Assembly (NCBI GenBank): GCA_029210865.1
Contig: JARGGE010000010.1
Location: forward strand, 1 to 22,331
Direction of reading: 5' to 3'
DNA length: 22,331 nucleotides
From: Trueperaceae bacterium
GTDB taxonomy: Bacteria; Deinococcota; Deinococci; Deinococcales; Trueperaceae
In this document: positions 18,875 through 22,331 of the stretch, piece by piece
Position numbering within the stretch: the first letter of the stretch is position 1
How the letters are laid out: every line of letters starts with the position of its first letter
Program-made: the position numbers and the translations under genes
The notes under the pieces: model-generated
The model's database searches: none
Told to the model about the DNA's origin: nothing
The model's input: only the letters and a program-made list of their open reading frames with translations

Positions 18875-19789
18875 TCAGCTCGCGGGCAGGTAGCCGATGC
18901 CGTCCGGGTGGATCCCGACCCGGTACCGGGCCACCTCCCAGAGCGCCTCGACGTCGATCACCGAGACGTCGTTGGTCTTGTTGTTCGCCACGTAGGCGTA
19001 GCGGCCGGTGGGCTCGAACACCACCCCGCCGGGCCAGATCCCGATGGGGATGCGCTTGACCTCGCGGTGGCGGTCGGTGGCGATCACCGAGAGGTCCTTG
19101 GAGTACCGGTTGGGGACGAAGGCGTAGCGGCCGTCCGGGCTGAACGCCATGCGCACGGGCATCGAGCCCACGGCCTCGCGCGCGATCAGTTCGTGGGTGC
19201 GCGTGGAGATCACCTGCACCTGGTCCTCGTGTTGCGCCGCCACGTAGAGGAAGGCGCCGCTCGGGTGGACGGCGACGCCCTCGGGGCCCTTACCCGTCAG
19301 CACGCGGCCCTCCACCCGGCGGGTCGCGACGTCGATCGGCGTCAGCGAGTTCGAACGGATGTTGGGGACGTAGACGTGGCGCCGATCGGGCGTGAAGGCC
19401 AGCATGTGGCTCGCCTGCTGGCCCGTGGGGATCACGGCGAGGCACGCGTGGTCGGGCACCGAGAACACGAAGACCTTGTTCGCGAGCGTCGAGGCCAGCC
19501 ACAGGTGGCCGTCGGCATCGAAATCGACGTGGTGCGGGAAGGCGAACTCGGGGTGGCCGAAGGAGGTGCGGACGGTCATGCTCGCGGTGTCGACCACGGC
19601 GACGGTGGCGCCGACCGAGCTGACCACGTAGGCGGTGCGGCCGTCGGGCGTGATGGCGACCTCGTGCGGATCGCGGTCGACCGCCAGGGTGGCGAGCGCC
19701 TCGCCGGTGGCGCAGTTCAGGAAGGTGACGGTGTGCTCGTCCTTGTTCAGGACGATCAGGCGGCCGGGGTCGGCGACGGTCGTGGCCAT
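18875..19789 (-). CDS. YVTN-type seven-bladed beta-propeller protein
   Basis: This 304-residue protein is built of about seven repeats of the form xxxAxxPDGRxAYVxN, for example HEVAITPDGRTAYVVS, HMLAFTPDRRHVYVPN, EGVAVHPSGAFLYVAA, RMAFSPDGRYAFVPN and GVVFEPTGRYAYVANN. They follow the YVTN/cytochrome cd1-like propeller pattern. There is no signal peptide, unlike many exported YVTN proteins, so it appears cytoplasmic; a binding or scaffold role is likely but the partner is unknown. The ATG at 19789 has GAGGAGG a few bases upstream and a TACGCT element about 26 bases upstream. Its downstream neighbour on the same strand is tnaA. Confidence 0.88.
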   Translation of the reverse strand: MATTVADPGRLIVLNKDEHTVTFLNCATGEALATLAVDRDPHEVAITPDGRTAYVVSSVGATVAVVDTASMTVRTSFGHPEFAFPHHVDFDADGHLWLASTLANKVFVFSVPDHACLAVIPTGQQASHMLAFTPDRRHVYVPNIRSNSLTPIDVATRRVEGRVLTGKGPEGVAVHPSGAFLYVAAQHEDQVQVISTRTHELIAREAVGSMPVRMAFSPDGRYAFVPNRYSKDLSVIATDRHREVKRIPIGIWPGGVVFEPTGRYAYVANNKTNDVSVIDVEALWEVARYRVGIHPDGIGYLPAS

Positions 19790-19814
19790 GTGGTCCTCCT
19801 CGAGGGTCTCGGTG

Positions 19815-19820
19815 AGCGTA
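19815..19820 (-). promoter_or_regulatory. Candidate -10 element of the YVTN gene
   Basis: On the minus strand TACGCT fits TANNNT and precedes a short leader carrying GAGGAGG before the ATG at 19789. The identical hexamer is found before idh. Confidence 0.5.
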
Positions 19821-19898
19821 GCGCGAGCGCCGCGTCCATACGCCCACGTGCGGCTCGGCGGGGTCCGGCGCCCCGGCAGGGTGCCCGGAAGGTCGCGC

Positions 19899-19904
19899 TA
19901 GGCT
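19899..19904 (+). promoter_or_regulatory. Leaderless -10 element ahead of the small ORF and phosphatase operon
   Basis: TAGGCT in GCGCTAGGCTGAC ends six bases before the ATG at 19911. The 10-mer GCGCTAGGCT is identical to that before the lipocalin-like gene. It should drive the group from 19911 rightward. Confidence 0.55.
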
Positions 19905-19910
19905 GACCGG

Positions 19911-19991
19911 ATGGATCGGACCCCGCCGGCGGCCCTACACCGGGCCGTCGCCGTCGAGGCGGGCCGGGGTCGGGGATCGGAGGCACGATGA
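19911..19991 (+). CDS. Possible 26-codon leaderless upstream ORF coupled to the phosphatase
   Basis: The ATG at 19911 lies six bases after a TAGGCT element, the leaderless geometry seen elsewhere in the window. It opens a 26-residue ORF (MDRTPPAALHRAVAVE and onward) that ends in a TGA overlapping the ATG of the phosphatase as ATGA (19988-19991). The peptide is Ala/Arg/Gly-rich and matches nothing I know. Its value may lie in carrying ribosomes to the next start or in control of the operon. If the real mRNA begins elsewhere, it may be untranslated. Confidence 0.4.
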   Translation: MDRTPPAALHRAVAVEAGRGRGSEAR

Positions 19992-20551
19992 GGATCACCT
20001 TCGCGCGGCATGGGGAGAGCGAGGCCAACCTCGGTCGCGTCGTCGCCAACCGCGGCCTGTCGCACCCGCTCACCCCGTCCGGACGCCGGCAGGCGCGCGA
20101 GCTCGCCGAGGCCCTGACCGGGCGCGGCGTGTCCTTCGTGTACGTGAGCCCGCTCCTGCGTGCGATCGAGACCGGCATCGTGGTCGCGCACGCGCTCGCG
20201 GTGCCGCTGGCGGTCGAGCCGGCGCTGCGCGAGTTCGACATGGGCGTCTACGAGGGGCGCAGCGACCACGAGGCGCACCGCGTCTACGCCGTCGTGCGCG
20301 ACGCCTGGCTCGCCGATCCCGACAGCGAGGTCCACCCCGAAGGGGGCGAGCGGCTCGCCGAGGTGCGCGGTCGCCTCGACGCCTTCCTCGCCGCGCTCCC
20401 GGCTCGCCACACCGCCGACGCCCACGTCGTGTGCGTCGGTCACGGAGGGCTGTTCCGGGTGGCGCTTCCGGACCGCCTCGAGCCGTCGGCCGGGGCGCAT
20501 CTGCGAGCGCACGGGGTCGAGGTCGGCGGGGCCCTCGTCGTCGAAGCGTGA
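19988..20551 (+). CDS. Histidine phosphatase family protein (phosphoglycerate-mutase-like)
   Basis: This 187-residue cytoplasmic protein has the histidine phosphatase core: FARHGESEAN at the N terminus (phospho-accepting His8), SPLLRAIET (second conserved Arg), EFDMGVYEGR (acid residue region) and VVCVGHGGLFR (second catalytic His). Length fits small broad-specificity phosphatases; the substrate could be a sugar phosphate, nucleotide or cofactor precursor and cannot be chosen from sequence. The ATG at 19988 has GGAGG (19979-19983) four bases upstream and overlaps the stop of the 26-codon ORF. Its own TGA overlaps the GTG of the transporter gene as GTGA (20548-20551), so the genes are probably translated in coupled fashion. 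Confidence 0.9.
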   Translation: MRITFARHGESEANLGRVVANRGLSHPLTPSGRRQARELAEALTGRGVSFVYVSPLLRAIETGIVVAHALAVPLAVEPALREFDMGVYEGRSDHEAHRVYAVVRDAWLADPDSEVHPEGGERLAEVRGRLDAFLAALPARHTADAHVVCVGHGGLFRVALPDRLEPSAGAHLRAHGVEVGGALVVEA

Positions 20552-21894
20552 ACGCGGGGGGTGCGCGGGGGGCGCCTTCGCCCCCGACCGGCGCCGGAGG
20601 CTCGGTCGAACGGCCGGGACCGGTCACGGTGGCCACGCTCGTCGCCGCTCGCGACTGGACCGCCGTGGCCGGCGTCGGCGCCTTCGTGGGCCTGATGAGC
20701 GTGGGCTACTACTACAACCTCACCTTCGTCCAACTCGGCCTGAAGGACCTCGGGGAGCGGGTGCTGGGGCTCGAGGCGGTCCGGGTGGCCGCCGCCATGT
20801 CGTTGCTCGCCGTGGTGACCAGCGTGGTCGCCGTGGCGTTCGGCATCGCGATGGTGCGGCGGCCGTGGGGCGCCAGCCTCGTCGCGAAGGTGCGCCTCGC
20901 CTTCGGCGTGGTGACCGCGCAGGCCGCCTTGGCCTGGGTGGCGCCCCACCTCCGGAGCGAGCCGGAGCTCTGGGCGTGGATCGCCGCGACCGCGATCGCG
21001 CTGGGTGTGGGCGTGCCGGTCACGTTCGGGATGACGGTCGATCTGGTGCCGGTCGCCGATCGCGGTTGGGTGGCCGCGCTCATCACCGGGTTCGCGTACC
21101 TCGCTGCGAACCTGTGGCCGGAGGCGTGGACGATCGAGGTCTTCGCCCGCCAGATGGCGCTGGTGCTGCCGGCGGGCGTCGCCCTGCTGGGATGGTTCGC
21201 GTTCGCGCGACCGGGATGGCTGGCCGCGCTCGCGCGGCAGCACCGCGACCCCGCCTTCGGCCGCGGGCGGTTCGTGCGCCTCGACGCGGAGGGCCGGCCG
21301 CGCCGCGACGCGACGTTCGTGCTGCTGGTGGTGCTCATGTTCGCGATCTTCTTCGTCGACAGCCTTGGCTTCCTCCGCGTCATCGACACGCCCGAGCTCG
21401 TGGCGGGCAGCTGGCGGTCGCCCGAGCTGACGCCGCGTGCCGCCATCGGGGTCGTCCATCTGGCCGCCGCCCTGATCGGCGGGGTGCTGTACCGGGCCTT
21501 CCCGGCCCGGCACGTCTTCTTCTGGGTGTTCGGGATCTTCGCGCTCGTGCACTTCTCGTACGGCCTCGTCGACGTGTCGTCGGGGCGGACCGTGGGCGCC
21601 CTGGGCGTCCCCGTCCTCTACGCCGTCGCGGTGAGCCTATACACCGTCGCGAACTTCGCCGTGTGGGCCGACCTCTCGACGCCGCGGAGCGTGCCCGTGA
21701 ACGCGGCGATCGGGGTAGCGCTGTCCGGGTGGACGGCGACCTTCCTGAGCACCGGCCTCGCGATCGGGATGCAGGACCGCGGCGTGGCGCTCGCCGACCA
21801 CCTGCGGCTGGTCGACGCGATCGCGCTCGCGTGCTTCGTGGCGATGCTGCTGCTCCTGATCTTCGGCGGCCGTGAGGGGCGGGCGCCATCGTGA
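20548..21894 (+). CDS. MFS-like 12-TM membrane transporter
   Basis: This 448-residue membrane protein has about twelve hydrophobic segments in two groups of six, separated by a charged loop near residues 225-255 (ALARQHRDPAFGRGRFVRLDAEGR), which is the usual MFS plan. The first segment (AVAGVGAFVGLMSVGYYYN) starts near residue 38 after a Gly/Pro-rich N-terminal tail. I cannot recognise a subfamily or substrate, and the classic MFS loop signature is not obvious. The GTG at 20548 overlaps the phosphatase stop (GTGA) and its own stop overlaps the next GTG at 21891 in the same way. Neighbours suggest membrane or envelope work but do not identify the cargo. Confidence 0.75.
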   Translation: MNAGGARGAPSPPTGAGGSVERPGPVTVATLVAARDWTAVAGVGAFVGLMSVGYYYNLTFVQLGLKDLGERVLGLEAVRVAAAMSLLAVVTSVVAVAFGIAMVRRPWGASLVAKVRLAFGVVTAQAALAWVAPHLRSEPELWAWIAATAIALGVGVPVTFGMTVDLVPVADRGWVAALITGFAYLAANLWPEAWTIEVFARQMALVLPAGVALLGWFAFARPGWLAALARQHRDPAFGRGRFVRLDAEGRPRRDATFVLLVVLMFAIFFVDSLGFLRVIDTPELVAGSWRSPELTPRAAIGVVHLAAALIGGVLYRAFPARHVFFWVFGIFALVHFSYGLVDVSSGRTVGALGVPVLYAVAVSLYTVANFAVWADLSTPRSVPVNAAIGVALSGWTATFLSTGLAIGMQDRGVALADHLRLVDAIALACFVAMLLLLIFGGREGRAPS

Positions 21895-22331
21895 GGTGGT
21901 GGCGGAGCGTCGCCCTCGTGGCGGTCCTCGCCGTCGCGTGGGGTGGTGCAAGCGGCGCGCAGGGGCTGCTGCGCGGCGCCGTGGCGCTCGAGGGCGACCA
22001 GCGCCTGGGGTTCGACGAGGGCCACGTGCTCGTCGTGGGCGGGCGCGCCGCGTTGCCCGCCGGGGCCCGCGTCTCGGGGGTCGTCGTCGTGCTCGGGGGC
22101 ACGCTCGCGCTCGACGGCACGGTCGCGGGCGACGTGTTCCACCTGGGTGGCGAGCTGACGCTCGGCGACGCCGCGCGCGTCGAGGGACGCCTCGTGGCCG
22201 CCGGCGGCGAGCTGCGGATCGCGCCCGGCGCGACCGTCGTCCGGGGCGTCCTCCGCGACCTCGAGGCGGCCTCCGAGCTGGTGCGCCCGCCACCGACGCT
22301 GGGGCAGCGGCTCGCGCGCTGGACCGTCCAG
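21891..22331 (+). CDS. Exported bactofilin-like (polymer-forming) protein, 3' truncated
   Basis: The frame is open from GTG at 21891 to the window end (147 codons, no stop seen). It starts with a signal-like segment (MRWWRSVALVAVLAVAWGGA, cleavage near GASGAQG). It continues with a repetitive beta-helix-like pattern of short strands with Gly/Asp turns: GFDEGHVLVVGGRAALPAGA, RVSGVVVVLGGTLALDGTVA, GDVFHLGGELTLGDAARVEG, RLVAAGGELRIAPGATVVRG. This is the pattern of bactofilins and related polymer-forming proteins, though classic bactofilins are cytoplasmic and lack a signal. The rest lies beyond the window. The GTG overlaps the transporter stop as GTGA, tying it to the phosphatase-transporter group. 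Confidence 0.75.
   Translation, partial: MRWWRSVALVAVLAVAWGGASGAQGLLRGAVALEGDQRLGFDEGHVLVVGGRAALPAGARVSGVVVVLGGTLALDGTVAGDVFHLGGELTLGDAARVEGRLVAAGGELRIAPGATVVRGVLRDLEAASELVRPPPTLGQRLARWTVQ

Overview
The window is 22.3 kb of very GC-rich, densely coding bacterial DNA: 21 genes plus one possible small upstream ORF. No gene-free gap exceeds about 165 bases. I see no rRNA, tRNA, CRISPR array, transposase or phage gene. The two edge genes (a 2-oxoglutarate dehydrogenase E2 and a bactofilin-like protein) are cut by the window ends. The E2o/E3 pair, futalosine-route menaquinone genes, a lipoprotein signal, a fused secreted MsrAB and repeated leaderless promoter geometry would fit a Gram-negative-type, high-GC lineage such as Deinococcota (for example Trueperaceae). 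That placement is inference; no rRNA or marker gene is present to prove it.

Layout. Bases 1-953 are the 3' end of sucB, closed by a strong hairpin at 975-1005. msrAB (minus) converges on it. From 2357 to 7933 runs a tightly coupled plus-strand block, lpd-mqnE-mqnA-glgX, in which each stop overlaps the next start by four bases; it joins E3, two futalosine-pathway enzymes and a glycogen debranching enzyme. A monomeric NADP isocitrate dehydrogenase follows with its own promoter and a structured leader. Next come a small lipoprotein gene with a frameshift in its signal peptide, a CPBP membrane protease-like gene, a DUF305 membrane protein, a CE15-like esterase, and a secreted lipocalin-like (CrtC/AttH-type) gene coupled to a YhhN lysoplasmalogenase gene. 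A PcaD-like hydrolase (minus) diverges from a NifX/NifB-type protein with a His-rich loop. A small exported protein of unknown function then converges on tryptophanase (tnaA, minus), which lies downstream of a YVTN beta-propeller gene (minus). The right end is a coupled plus-strand group: possible 26-codon leader ORF, histidine phosphatase, 12-TM MFS-like transporter, bactofilin-like exported protein.

How it works together. sucB, lpd and idh are TCA-cycle functions, and mqnE/mqnA feed menaquinone for respiration. tnaA would release indole, pyruvate and ammonia from tryptophan. The other genes are mostly envelope, lipid or stress-related and share no single pathway that I can demonstrate.

The most notable non-coding signal is a recurring -10-like hexamer (TANNNT or a close variant) placed 5-7 bases before start codons. 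This implies many leaderless mRNAs. A second notable signal is a possible mutually exclusive hairpin that could hide the Shine-Dalgarno sequence of the lipoprotein gene. I did not find a clearly new multi-gene system; most of the window is ordinary core and accessory metabolism.
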